Shown: positions 7,619 through 14,779 of the stretch, piece by piece
Layout of the letters: every line of letters begins with the position of its first letter
How positions within the stretch are numbered: position 1 is the stretch's first letter
IMG/VR virus record: IMGVR_UViG_3300017516_000033
Coordinates: 1 to 23,899 of that record
Length of the DNA stretch: 23,899 bases
Origin: a virus
Reading direction: 5' to 3' (one strand)
Program-made: the position numbers and the translations under genes
Notes under the pieces: model-generated
The model's database searches: none
What the model was told of the DNA's origin: nothing
The model's input: only the letters and a program-made list of their open reading frames with translations

Positions 7619-7966
7619 ATGGAACAAACCAAGCTGCTTGAAAAGGTACTTTTCGAGCTCTCACACATAAAGAAAGGCTTACCCAACGGAGAGTTGAAGC
7701 AGGTCAGAGAATCAACGAAAGAGATTAAAGAGGATCTAACAGAATTGAAAAAACTACTACTTGATCCTGAGAATGGAATAGTCGTAAAAGTAAATAAAAA
7801 TACTGAATTTAGATTAGAAGAGGAAGCAGCAACTAATGAAAACATTAAGTACATACAAGATTTGGAAGCTCTTAAAAAATGGAGAGATAACGTAACTAGA
7901 GCATTGTGGATAATCTTTACTACTTTAGTAGGTATTGGTATTAAAATTATATTTTTTAATGGGTAA
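7619..7966 (+). CDS. coiled-coil protein with C-terminal membrane segment
   Basis: A 115-residue protein. Residues 1-90 are highly charged and predicted helical or coiled coil. A single membrane segment, ALWIIFTTLVGIGIKIIFF (95-113), sits at the very C-terminus after the basic-aromatic KKWRDNVTR. This architecture resembles small phage membrane proteins of the XhlA/hemolysin-like or holin-accessory type, in which a cytoplasmic coiled coil is tail-anchored. No lysozyme or endolysin is next to it, so a lysis role is uncertain. It follows the TATTTATA motif by 30 bases and overlaps the start of the next gene by 8 bases if that gene begins at ATG 7959. Confidence 0.75.
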   Translation: MEQTKLLEKVLFELSHIKKGLPNGELKQVRESTKEIKEDLTELKKLLLDPENGIVVKVNKNTEFRLEEEAATNENIKYIQDLEALKKWRDNVTRALWIIFTTLVGIGIKIIFFNG

Positions 7967-9554
7967 AGAAAATAATAAAAAAAATATAGGTATTGAGGCT
8001 TTTATGAGAGAGTTAGTAAGAGAGTCTCTAAGAGATTGGTTTCAAAAAGAAGATTGGGTTAGAATTACAACAGCAGGTAACATAGCAGGTCCATGTGGTA
8101 CATCTAAAAACGACAAGAATCCCGATAGATGCCTACCTCGTAAAAAAGCTAAATCATTAACAAAATCAGAGAGGGCAGCAACAGCTAGAAAAAAGAAAAA
8201 AGCAGGATCAAAAGGAAAAACAGTTGTCAAAAATACAAAGAAGGCAACAGTTCAAAATGAAACAGCTGATTCACAGGATGGTAAAGCAGCACCTTACGGT
8301 TCAGGATTTAAAAAAATAACAAAAGAAGACATTAAGAACTTAGTAACAGGTACCGTCAATGAACTAAAAAACCAAAATGCGTTAGAAGAGGATAAAGATG
8401 ATAGATGTACTAGAATTGCAAAACGTAAATATGAGACTTGGCCTTGTGTTCCTTTACACAGTGAAGCATTAACTAGGACAGGTTGGAAAACCTACAATCA
8501 ATTATCTATTGGAGAAGAGATTCTTGCCTTCGATATACAGTCGGGAACTTTAAAGTACACTCCAATAGAACATCTACACTTTTATAAAAACGCAGACATA
8601 ACAAAACTAGAAAAACAGAATCACCTAATAGAAGCAACTCCGAACCATAGATGGCTTACATACAGCACTGCAAATAGAGATGAAGAACTATACTCGGAAG
8701 GGTACAACAAAGCTGTTTTTATATACGAATGTATAAGAGAGTATGAGCGTAGTGGAAATATTAATAAATCTATAAATAATTTTAAAACACACATATATCC
8801 TATGTACAAGGATTGTACTATTTGGGAAATATTTGATGTGATCAAACCTCCAGAAGGTAGTCTTAGATTTAAAACCACAGAAGATTTAAAATCTGGAGAC
8901 TTGATAAAATCAGCAGCACCATTAGATGATAGTTATAGTGGTATAGATACTTCTCCTTTTAGAAAATATGATCAGCATAACAACCTACACAAAGTTTTAA
9001 ATTTTAGTAGAAAACAAGCAGAAGCTTACCTATACTCAGCAATAATGTACGATGGATGGGATAATACCAACGATTCGAGATATAGAGATTGTTCAACCTA
9101 CAACAAATTTGCACTAAAACAGAAGGATAGTACACATTCTGATATGTTTGAGATTGCATCAATATACAGTGGATATAATGCAACTAGAGGACGTGACAGC
9201 TCAGGTATGCGAAGCTGCTATGTAGAAGAAAATGACTATATATCTTGTAATGTTTTAAAAAAAGCACAAGGAGACTCTCAAGATGTTTGGTGCCCTACTA
9301 CCCAGTATGGGACTTGGGTAATGAGACAGCATGGTAGAGCTATGATAACAGGAAACTCAGCTTATGCATCGGGAGCAGTGGTAAGATGCAGGAGAGGAGA
9401 AATTTGGAAGGATCTTAAAGAAGATTTAACAGAATCTAAAGCAACTTGCTGTGGTAGATGTGGTAGAGTGCATATACCTAAAAGCAAAGGTGGTCACGGA
9501 TGCAAAAAACCTTATATAAGTAAAGAATCATCAAAACATTGTAAAAACAAATAG
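7959..9554 (+). CDS. conserved phage protein interrupted by an in-frame intein
   Basis: The open frame encodes 531 residues from ATG 7959; an ATG at 7935 in the same frame would add eight residues inside the upstream membrane-segment gene and is less likely. The host protein, once residues 163-466 are removed, is 227 residues. Its N-terminal part has WVRITTAGNIAGPCGTSK, RCLPRKKAKSL and SERAATARKKKKAG, a basic pattern I associate with DUF5872-like phage proteins. The later part is DRCTRIAKRKYETWP joined to SAYASGAVVRCRRG, a motif usually uninterrupted in T4-like marine phages. The C-terminus has Cys pairs (CCGRCG, HGC). An N-terminal helix IEAFMRELVRES resembles head-targeting peptides. Function is unknown, probably nucleic-acid binding or virion-associated. 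Splicing is required for the conserved motif to be continuous. Confidence 0.88.
   Translation: MGKENNKKNIGIEAFMRELVRESLRDWFQKEDWVRITTAGNIAGPCGTSKNDKNPDRCLPRKKAKSLTKSERAATARKKKKAGSKGKTVVKNTKKATVQNETADSQDGKAAPYGSGFKKITKEDIKNLVTGTVNELKNQNALEEDKDDRCTRIAKRKYETWPCVPLHSEALTRTGWKTYNQLSIGEEILAFDIQSGTLKYTPIEHLHFYKNADITKLEKQNHLIEATPNHRWLTYSTANRDEELYSEGYNKAVFIYECIREYERSGNINKSINNFKTHIYPMYKDCTIWEIFDVIKPPEGSLRFKTTEDLKSGDLIKSAAPLDDSYSGIDTSPFRKYDQHNNLHKVLNFSRKQAEAYLYSAIMYDGWDNTNDSRYRDCSTYNKFALKQKDSTHSDMFEIASIYSGYNATRGRDSSGMRSCYVEENDYISCNVLKKAQGDSQDVWCPTTQYGTWVMRQHGRAMITGNSAYASGAVVRCRRGEIWKDLKEDLTESKATCCGRCGRVHIPKSKGGHGCKKPYISKESSKHCKNK
8445..9356 (+). mobile_element. intein, 304 residues, with degenerate LAGLIDADG-like insert
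   Basis: A protein-splicing element lying in frame in the gene at 7959-9554. It starts with Cys 1 (TGT 8445-8447) in CVPLHSEALTRTGWKTYNQL, a block A sequence, followed by GEEILAFD. Block B is LIEATPNHRWLT with Thr 65 and His 68. The end is VWCPTTQYGTWVMRQHGR then AMITGN, with Asn 304 (AAC 9354-9356) before the +1 Ser, a block F/G of a type common in phage inteins. The penultimate residue is Gly rather than the usual His. Between B and F, AEAYLYSAIMYDG (about 192-204) and FALKQKDSTHSDMFEIASIYSGY resemble one LAGLIDADG repeat with poor conservation. The homing endonuclease is therefore probably degraded. Confidence 0.9.
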
Positions 9555-9555
9555 A

Positions 9556-10032
9556 ATGGAATTTAAAAGCATAATAAAGGATTTGGTGAAAGAAGGGAAG
9601 TTATCAGACTATGGAGACAACAACACACCAGCAGCACTAGAGAAAGAAAAAGAAATAAAAAATAAAAAAGTTAAACCTAAGGATGCTATAAAAGATTTAG
9701 ATCTAAATACATTAGGTAGAAATCAAACTATAAAAGAGTATCGGTATGGACCACTTAATCCGGACGATGAACAAGGAACAAAGGAATTCTGGGAAGATAA
9801 AGCACACATGTGGGATACTACAGTAGAGCATGCAAAAACATCAAGATGTGCTAATTGTGTAGCTTTTAATCAAAAACCAGAAACGTTAAAAAAAATAGCT
9901 GACGGTATAGGAGAGCAAGGTAAACAGATAGTAAAAGAAGCTAACTTAGGCTTTTGTGAATTTTTTTGGTTTAAATGTGCAGGTGCAAGAACTTGTGATG
10001 CATGGGTCGGAGGAGGTCCTTTGGACAAATAA
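9556..10032 (+). CDS. conserved Cys-rich phage protein (possible metal or Fe-S binder)
   Basis: A 158-residue protein of a type conserved in T4-like marine phages. The N-terminal helix MEFKSIIKDLVKEGK resembles the shared targeting peptides. A charged linker leads to YRYGPLNPDDE and FWEDKAHMWDTTVEHAKTS. The C-terminal part holds five Cys: RCANCVAF (98, 101), GFCEFF (134), FKC (141) and RTCDAW (147), ending in GGGPLDK. The Cys spacing suggests a bound metal or a small iron-sulfur cluster, which I cannot confirm. It begins one base after the intein-carrying gene, so the two are probably co-translated. The next gene starts 4 bases after its stop. Confidence 0.75.
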   Translation: MEFKSIIKDLVKEGKLSDYGDNNTPAALEKEKEIKNKKVKPKDAIKDLDLNTLGRNQTIKEYRYGPLNPDDEQGTKEFWEDKAHMWDTTVEHAKTSRCANCVAFNQKPETLKKIADGIGEQGKQIVKEANLGFCEFFWFKCAGARTCDAWVGGGPLDK

Positions 10033-10036
10033 ATCT

Positions 10037-10525
10037 ATGAAAAGATTTGAATTAAATCAAATTGTTAGGCAAGTTTTAAACGAAACTATTCGTAAAGTAG
10101 ATGGAAAGTATGCTGTATATCCTCAAAGAGGTGGTAAGAGGTTAGGAACTCACTCTACAAAAAAAGCAGCTGAAAAACAACCAACTGCCATCCATTTAAA
10201 CAAAGAGCAATCAGAACAAGGAACTGTAGATATAACATTACAGAATATTAAAGGAAATAAAGTCGTTCTTGCGATTATGGATGGTGAAAAGTTAGGAGCT
10301 TTGAGATTAAAACCATACCTTAGTTCATATCAAGTAGACTCAGTACTTGTAAGAGACGAATACCAAGGAATGGGAATTGGTACAGAAATGTATAGGCTAG
10401 CTCATCAAAAGCTAGGACCTTTATATTCTGATCAAAATCCTAGCAACCAAGCTGAGGGTTTATGGAAATCTTTAGTATATAAAGGAGAAGCACAGCAGAA
10501 GGGACAGAGGTACGTAATGAAATAA
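10037..10525 (+). CDS. GNAT-family N-acetyltransferase-like protein
   Basis: A 162-residue protein from ATG 10037; upstream in-frame ATG 9956 lies inside the Cys-rich gene and is rejected. The N-terminus MKRFELNQIVRQVLNETI is another targeting-type helix. It is followed by KYAVYPQRGGKRLGTHSTKK, a short segment seen attached to various phage virion proteins. The catalytic part has VDSVLVRDEYQGMGIGTEMY (about 100-119), which fits GNAT motif A with a Q-x-x-G-x-G/A acetyl-CoA loop (QGMGIG). YSDQNPSNQAEGLWKSL follows as motif B. It would transfer an acetyl group from acetyl-CoA to a protein or small molecule. The substrate is unknown, but the N-terminus hints at action in the prohead or on host proteins after injection. 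Confidence 0.78.
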   Translation: MKRFELNQIVRQVLNETIRKVDGKYAVYPQRGGKRLGTHSTKKAAEKQPTAIHLNKEQSEQGTVDITLQNIKGNKVVLAIMDGEKLGALRLKPYLSSYQVDSVLVRDEYQGMGIGTEMYRLAHQKLGPLYSDQNPSNQAEGLWKSLVYKGEAQQKGQRYVMK

Positions 10526-10539
10526 TAACAACAGATAAT

Positions 10540-11166
10540 ATGATTTTAACAGATAACCAATTAGACTCTAATCCGTATTTTACACAAAAAACAGACCAAG
10601 TAGATATTCTTTTAGATCCACACAGTGTAGATCTTTTTGATCAAAATGGGTATCATTTAACAAAAGCAGAACAAGCATTTTTACAACCAAACGGATACAA
10701 TCCTATTAAAAGAAGGCACGAAGATTGTTTAAGATATGATTGGCTAAAGTGGGATAAAAAGCACAAAGCACATATTAACCACTCAGATTTATTTCAAAGA
10801 AAAGGATTTAAAGAAGGTGCAAAAGATCAATTATTGGAATATGCTCAATCTAATCCTATGCTGTATAAGTTAGTTAAAATGAAACCTAAGTGGGGAATTG
10901 ACATTTCTATAGACTATGTATCAAAAGACAACGTATTTGAAGTTTTTCATTATGAATGGGATTCGTTTAAGTTCGATGAGGTTATACAAAAAAAGAAACA
11001 AATAGAAGATTTTATTTTAAGTAGGGACTGGGATCACGAAGCAGAAAAATTACTACAAATTAAAGATCAGTGGTACGACTTACCTTTTTTTAAACAAACA
11101 GAATGGAGGACAGATTACTTTGGACTTGAGCCAGAAAATTTTAAAAATGTAATCTGGGAGAATTGA
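10540..11166 (+). CDS. conserved T4-like phage protein of unknown function
   Basis: A 208-residue acidic/aromatic protein. Its core reads RRHEDCLRYDWLKWDKKHKA, HINHSDLFQRKGF, AQSNPMLYKLVKMKPKWGID, VFEVFHYEWDSFKFDEV and ends in FKNVIWEN. I know this pattern from cyanophage- and pelagiphage-type T4-like genomes, where it is annotated only as hypothetical. It has no signal peptide, membrane segment or catalytic motif that I can see. It begins 14 bases after the GNAT gene and is followed by a CTATTTATA motif, so it probably ends a transcription unit. Confidence 0.75.
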   Translation: MILTDNQLDSNPYFTQKTDQVDILLDPHSVDLFDQNGYHLTKAEQAFLQPNGYNPIKRRHEDCLRYDWLKWDKKHKAHINHSDLFQRKGFKEGAKDQLLEYAQSNPMLYKLVKMKPKWGIDISIDYVSKDNVFEVFHYEWDSFKFDEVIQKKKQIEDFILSRDWDHEAEKLLQIKDQWYDLPFFKQTEWRTDYFGLEPENFKNVIWEN

Positions 11167-11168
11167 AA

Positions 11169-11177
11169 CTATTTATA
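11169..11177. promoter_or_regulatory. CTATTTATA intergenic motif (candidate phage promoter element)
   Basis: CTATTTATA lies 2 bases after the stop at 11166 and 21 bases before a GTG that opens a 37-codon frame. It is the same motif found at the other gene-block borders. The orientation is unproven. Confidence 0.35.
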
Positions 11178-11197
11178 TTATACAAAGTCAGAGCACA

Positions 11198-11311
11198 GTG
11201 ACCTATACTGAAATTAAGAACAAACTAACTAAACATCAAATTGCTTTAACACAACTACAAAGACAATTATTTAAATACGAACAATCAACACAAACTAAAC
11301 AAAAAAAATAA
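11198..11311 (+). CDS. small coiled-coil protein, 37 residues
   Basis: A frame opening with GTG 11198 and closing with TAA at 11309-11311 encodes a 37-residue, entirely helical and charged peptide (start MTYTEIKNKLTKHQIALTQL, then QRQLFKYEQSTQTKQKK). The heptad-like spacing of Leu/Ile suggests a short coiled coil. It fills a gap between two larger genes that would otherwise be 157 bases long, and follows the TATTTATA motif closely. Similar tiny TY.E-IK..L peptides occur in T4-like marine phages as far as I remember. Size and a GTG start keep confidence moderate. Confidence 0.5.
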   Translation: MTYTEIKNKLTKHQIALTQLQRQLFKYEQSTQTKQKK

Positions 11312-11323
11312 ATTCTTTTGAAA

Positions 11324-12625
11324 ATGAAAAATAAACTACGCAATAAGCTAAATTTAATAAAAGAGGAGGGTGTTGTATCAACAGACGATCCAGGTGAAGC
11401 TGAAGATTTAGCAAAGAAAGGGGTTAATGTTAAGTTAACTAATGAAGAAGAAGAAGGTGTACAGTTCTCAAAACAAGAAACAAAAGACATAGCTAAGAAA
11501 GTAGGAAGAGCGTTGATAGAGGCGCTTCGAGCAGCTGGTGATGAGATAGATAGTACCAAAGTCCATAATATACAACCTAATTCTTTTGATATATATGTTA
11601 AATACAAAAACAATTTTGAGGATGATTTTGTATTTTATATTCATAATGATGCATTGCATTTAGTAGATTTTTCATTTGACAAGCAGATAGGTCAAGTAGG
11701 TATAAAACCATCTGGACAAGGGATGATTCATGCTGATGTTGTTGAGAACGAGCTGTTGAAACACTTTAAATCTTTGAACGAGCAAGACAGTAAAATCAAC
11801 AAGCTTTCTAAGCTACTAGAGGCATACAAAGCAGCTCCAGAAGAAAAAAGGGTACAAATTAAGCCAAAAGTACAAAAAGCAGTTAAGCATTTGAAAGACA
11901 ATCTAAGCACAGATAATATCACTGAAAATAGTAAAAGTCAAAATATTTTAAACAAGTTATCTGAAGATTTAGACATAGGTCACCAAGATGATGAGCCAGA
12001 AATGCTAAAGAGGTATGCTTACGACACAGCAACTTATGCTGTGAAGTTGTATAAGTTGTTAAATAAATACGATCAACTACAAGGGGAAGTAGATTTTCCA
12101 AATTGGTGGCAAGAGAAAGTAATGAGAGCTAGGCAAGATATATCAAAAGCTCAACATTACTTAGAATTTAAACACAAACAACCAAAATTAGATAAATTAG
12201 CATTACAAGAGCAAAAACCAATTAAAGAGGTAAAATCCTTTGAAGAATCTGGTTTAATGATCAAAGGATCAACTGAAGCAGATAACTCTGAAATAGGAGA
12301 TGTGCTAGAAGATTTAGATCTATATGGAGAATGGAATCCTAGAGAAGGTTATTGGCTAGTACCTGAGGAAGAGGATATGTACGATCAATTGGAATCAATT
12401 TTACAAAAACAGTTTAATAAACGAGATATATCTGCTTATTTTGAAGGTATCTTTGAGAATATAATCAGAGAGCAGTTTGAACCTAATATAGCACCAGGAT
12501 CAATATGGGCAATACAAATAGATGATATAGGAAAAAAAGTAACCTTAAAGCAAGACAACGGACAAATGGTAGTGATTCATAAGGAGGATTTGCACAATGT
12601 AGTGAAAATGTTAGATAGTATGTAA
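11324..12625 (+). CDS. large helical phage protein, probably virion-associated
   Basis: A 433-residue protein starting at ATG 11324; TTG 11318 is two codons upstream in the same frame. The N-terminus MKNKLRNKLNLIKEEGVVST is a targeting-type helix. Residues about 20-150 are mixed alpha/beta (FDIYVKYKNNF, FVFYIHNDALHLVDFSF). A helical region KINKLSKLLEAYKAAPEEKR follows. Residues about 222-280 hold EPEMLKRYAYDTATYAVKLY, GEVDFPNWWQEK and AQHYLEFK, a motif I recognise in several phage structural proteins. The C-terminus has SGLMIKGSTEADNSEIGDVL and ends with a small beta domain (IWAIQIDDIGKKVTLKQDNG). It looks modular, as if several small domains were joined. No enzyme motif was found. Confidence 0.72.
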   Translation: MKNKLRNKLNLIKEEGVVSTDDPGEAEDLAKKGVNVKLTNEEEEGVQFSKQETKDIAKKVGRALIEALRAAGDEIDSTKVHNIQPNSFDIYVKYKNNFEDDFVFYIHNDALHLVDFSFDKQIGQVGIKPSGQGMIHADVVENELLKHFKSLNEQDSKINKLSKLLEAYKAAPEEKRVQIKPKVQKAVKHLKDNLSTDNITENSKSQNILNKLSEDLDIGHQDDEPEMLKRYAYDTATYAVKLYKLLNKYDQLQGEVDFPNWWQEKVMRARQDISKAQHYLEFKHKQPKLDKLALQEQKPIKEVKSFEESGLMIKGSTEADNSEIGDVLEDLDLYGEWNPREGYWLVPEEEDMYDQLESILQKQFNKRDISAYFEGIFENIIREQFEPNIAPGSIWAIQIDDIGKKVTLKQDNGQMVVIHKEDLHNVVKMLDSM

Positions 12626-12637
12626 AATGTGGTTTTC

Positions 12638-13234
12638 ATGAACAGAGCACAGATAAAACAAGTAATAAAGCAAGCATATTTAGAAGTATTGCTAGAACAA
12701 GATCTAAAACAAGATTCTGATCAATCAACACCATCTAACGAAGGTGCAGTGTTAGATGATGCAACAGATAAAATACTACAAAAATTTCCTACAGTCAAAA
12801 AAGTACTTACTAGATTAATGACAGAAGACTTTAAGGAATTTGTAGATACCATTAAATGGGTCTCACCAAAACCAACAACATTTAACATAGTATTAGCTAA
12901 TGGTCAAGATTTTACACTAACTTGGATGGGTAAAAACTTTCAAGCAACAGTACTAGGAAAAGACTATTACTTAGGAAAAGTATCTGAATTCCAACAAGCG
13001 TTAGATAAATTAACATTGCTATACCAACAAGCACCAATGCCAGGAGAGCAAGAGGAGGAAGAGCCTGAGAGCATGGATAGTGAATTTGCAGATGACTCAT
13101 CCGGAGGAGGAGGTCAAGCAGATTTTTCAGGAGAAGAGCCACCAGAAGGAGGATCAGATCAGCCTGACGATCAAGGTGAAGATTTAGGAGATGAAGAATT
13201 AGATTTTGAAGAACCAGATGAGGAACCGAGCTAA
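12638..13234 (+). CDS. phage protein with targeting-type N-terminus and acidic tail
   Basis: A 198-residue protein from ATG 12638 (an in-frame GTG at 12629 gives only three more residues). It starts MNRAQIKQVIKQAYLEVLLE, a clear amphipathic helix ending in Leu-Leu-Glu. A compact middle domain (about 45-130) has FKEFVDTIKWVSPKPTTFNI, then LANGQDFTLTWMGKNFQATV and KDYYLGKVSEFQQAL. From about residue 137 the tail is extremely acidic and Gly-rich (EQEEEEPESMD, DDSSGGGGQ, DLGDEELDFEEPDEEPS). Acidic tails of this kind are found in scaffold and internal head proteins. The function is unknown; a core or neck role is an inference from composition and place just before the packaging genes. Confidence 0.7.
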   Translation: MNRAQIKQVIKQAYLEVLLEQDLKQDSDQSTPSNEGAVLDDATDKILQKFPTVKKVLTRLMTEDFKEFVDTIKWVSPKPTTFNIVLANGQDFTLTWMGKNFQATVLGKDYYLGKVSEFQQALDKLTLLYQQAPMPGEQEEEEPESMDSEFADDSSGGGGQADFSGEEPPEGGSDQPDDQGEDLGDEELDFEEPDEEPS

Positions 13235-13247
13235 AATCAACTAATCT

Positions 13248-13598
13248 ATGAAAAAAGTAATATCAACACTTCTACACTCAGTAACACAAACTCACGTATT
13301 TCATCTACAAACAAAGTCTTATTCTGAGCATGAAGCATTGAATGAATTTTATGATCAAATGACTGAATTAGTAGACAGATTAGCTGAGGGTTATCAAGGT
13401 AAATATGGTATACAAAACTATCATAGTAATTTAGATATAATACCTTACAAAGACAAGCAGCAAGTAATCAACTATCTACTACAGTTAGATGAGATTATAC
13501 AATATAATAAGCCAAGTGAGAGTTTTTTAGTTTCAATCTTAGATGATATTCAAGAATTAATATACTCTACAAAATATAAATTAGATAATTTACAATAG
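13248..13598 (+). CDS. Dps/ferritin-like phage protein (DUF5856-type)
   Basis: A 116-residue all-helical protein. THVFHLQTKSYSEHEALNEFYD followed by MTELVDRLAEGYQGKYG is the signature of a small phage family I recall as DUF5856, and resembles helices A and B of Dps-like ferritins (His 16, His 19, His 28, Glu 34, Asp 43 and Glu 47 could be metal ligands). The rest, LLQLDEIIQYNKPSESFLVS, supplies the remaining helices. A metal- or DNA-binding role is possible but unproven. Its stop TAG shares a base with the GTG start of the next gene (13598), indicating tight coupling. Confidence 0.75.
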   Translation: MKKVISTLLHSVTQTHVFHLQTKSYSEHEALNEFYDQMTELVDRLAEGYQGKYGIQNYHSNLDIIPYKDKQQVINYLLQLDEIIQYNKPSESFLVSILDDIQELIYSTKYKLDNLQ

Positions 13599-14764
13599 TG
13601 GATCTGTTAGATAAAGTTATACAAGAGTGGTCATACAGAACTAACAAGGGATATCCTGATATCAATAGCAAACACGATATGGATTTATTTGAATCTATGT
13701 TTGGATTTAGACTAGATAGTAGTTCAAAACAAATTCAAGATCAAAAACAAAACAGTGGTTTTGATAGAGTAGATTACTATAAACAGTACTTTACTAACTT
13801 AGCACCTTCTCCAATGCAAGTAGCAAGAGGTCAAAATTCCATTGTTATTTCAAATATAGTAAATAATAAAACATTAAGCGAGCAAGAAGAGACAGAGATA
13901 TCTGTTGATTCTATTATAGATTTAGTTAGAAGTAACAAAGACAATCAAAAACTTTTAAAAAGAGTTTATAGAACATTAAGTTCCACTAGTGATGTTGACA
14001 GAGTAAAAAAACTACTTAATAAGGTTGGTATAGATAAAAATACGTTTTCAGACAGAAACCTACCTGCTGAGATAGTGTCAATACTACTTGGAGGTTCCAC
14101 AAATAATATCAAAGAGTTTCTAAAATCAACTACTTCTACATTTAACCCTAACAGTACAGGGAGAACAGTAGAGTATTTTGACGAAAACTTTCCTAAACAA
14201 AAAATATCTGCCTTATCAGGATTAGATGGTTACAAAGACGGTGTTGCTATGGGTAAAGGTGAAATCTTATTTCCTTTGCTGTTTAGCAACGTCAAACTTA
14301 ATAAAACATCAGCAGGAGATTTTGTAATCAACGGAAAGATTGCAGAGTTAAAAAAGAGTCCAAGTGCAAGACTCTCAGGTAGTAGGAAGAATGTAGCATA
14401 CGAGCCTTACTACAACGAAGCTAAGGGTAGTTGGGCAGAAAGCATTAATAAGGATTTTAAACTCGGTAAGCAAAGAGGTGAAGTTGAACAAGTGGTTAAA
14501 ACTATGAACAACTTTATAAAGCAGACGTATCCTAAGAGTACTGTTTTTGTACAACCTAGCAGTAAAACTCCTGTTATAGATTTTGCAAAAGCTGCAGTAG
14601 ACAGTTATATTAGAAAAAAAGAAATAGAAGTATATATACTATTTGACAGCAAAACAGGAAAATACAGATCCTTTTCTCCAGCAACAGGACTACTCGATGC
14701 TATAGAGGATGGATCTGTTAAACTAGGGATAATGACAAACCCACAGATTAGAAGCTTTTCATAA
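13598..14764 (+). CDS. phage protein with possible PD-(D/E)XK nuclease core
   Basis: A 388-residue protein starting at GTG 13598, which overlaps the previous stop by one base. The N-terminus MDLLDKVIQEWSYRTNKGYP, followed by FESMFGF, is common among T4-like marine phages just upstream of the terminase. The middle is helical and low in motifs. At 221-260, GEILFPLLFSNVK, then GDFVINGKIAELKKS and ARLSGSR, match a PD-(D/E)XK nuclease core: Glu 222, Asp 241, Glu 250-x-Lys 252. The C-terminus, EVYILFDSKTGKYRSFSPAT, would complete the beta sheet. A role in DNA packaging or end processing is suggested by position next to gp17. I recognise no small terminase (gp16) in this place. Confidence 0.72.
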   Translation: MDLLDKVIQEWSYRTNKGYPDINSKHDMDLFESMFGFRLDSSSKQIQDQKQNSGFDRVDYYKQYFTNLAPSPMQVARGQNSIVISNIVNNKTLSEQEETEISVDSIIDLVRSNKDNQKLLKRVYRTLSSTSDVDRVKKLLNKVGIDKNTFSDRNLPAEIVSILLGGSTNNIKEFLKSTTSTFNPNSTGRTVEYFDENFPKQKISALSGLDGYKDGVAMGKGEILFPLLFSNVKLNKTSAGDFVINGKIAELKKSPSARLSGSRKNVAYEPYYNEAKGSWAESINKDFKLGKQRGEVEQVVKTMNNFIKQTYPKSTVFVQPSSKTPVIDFAKAAVDSYIRKKEIEVYILFDSKTGKYRSFSPATGLLDAIEDGSVKLGIMTNPQIRSFS

Positions 14765-14779
14765 AAAAACTAAAAGGCT

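Noticed and set aside
7619-7966. Classical holin
   Set aside because: Only one membrane segment at the C-terminus and no lysis gene nearby; kept as a coiled-coil membrane protein.
8621-8878. 85-codon - strand frame inside the intein
   Set aside because: Antisense to the intein reading frame, no recognisable motif or start context.
9956-10036. Upstream ATG for the GNAT gene
   Set aside because: It would overlap the Cys-rich gene by 77 bases and hide the targeting-type N-terminus that begins at ATG 10037.
12638-14764. Small terminase subunit (gp16) among the genes before gp17
   Set aside because: None of the three genes shows a helix-turn-helix or gp16-type pattern; the nuclease-like gene occupies the place next to gp17.
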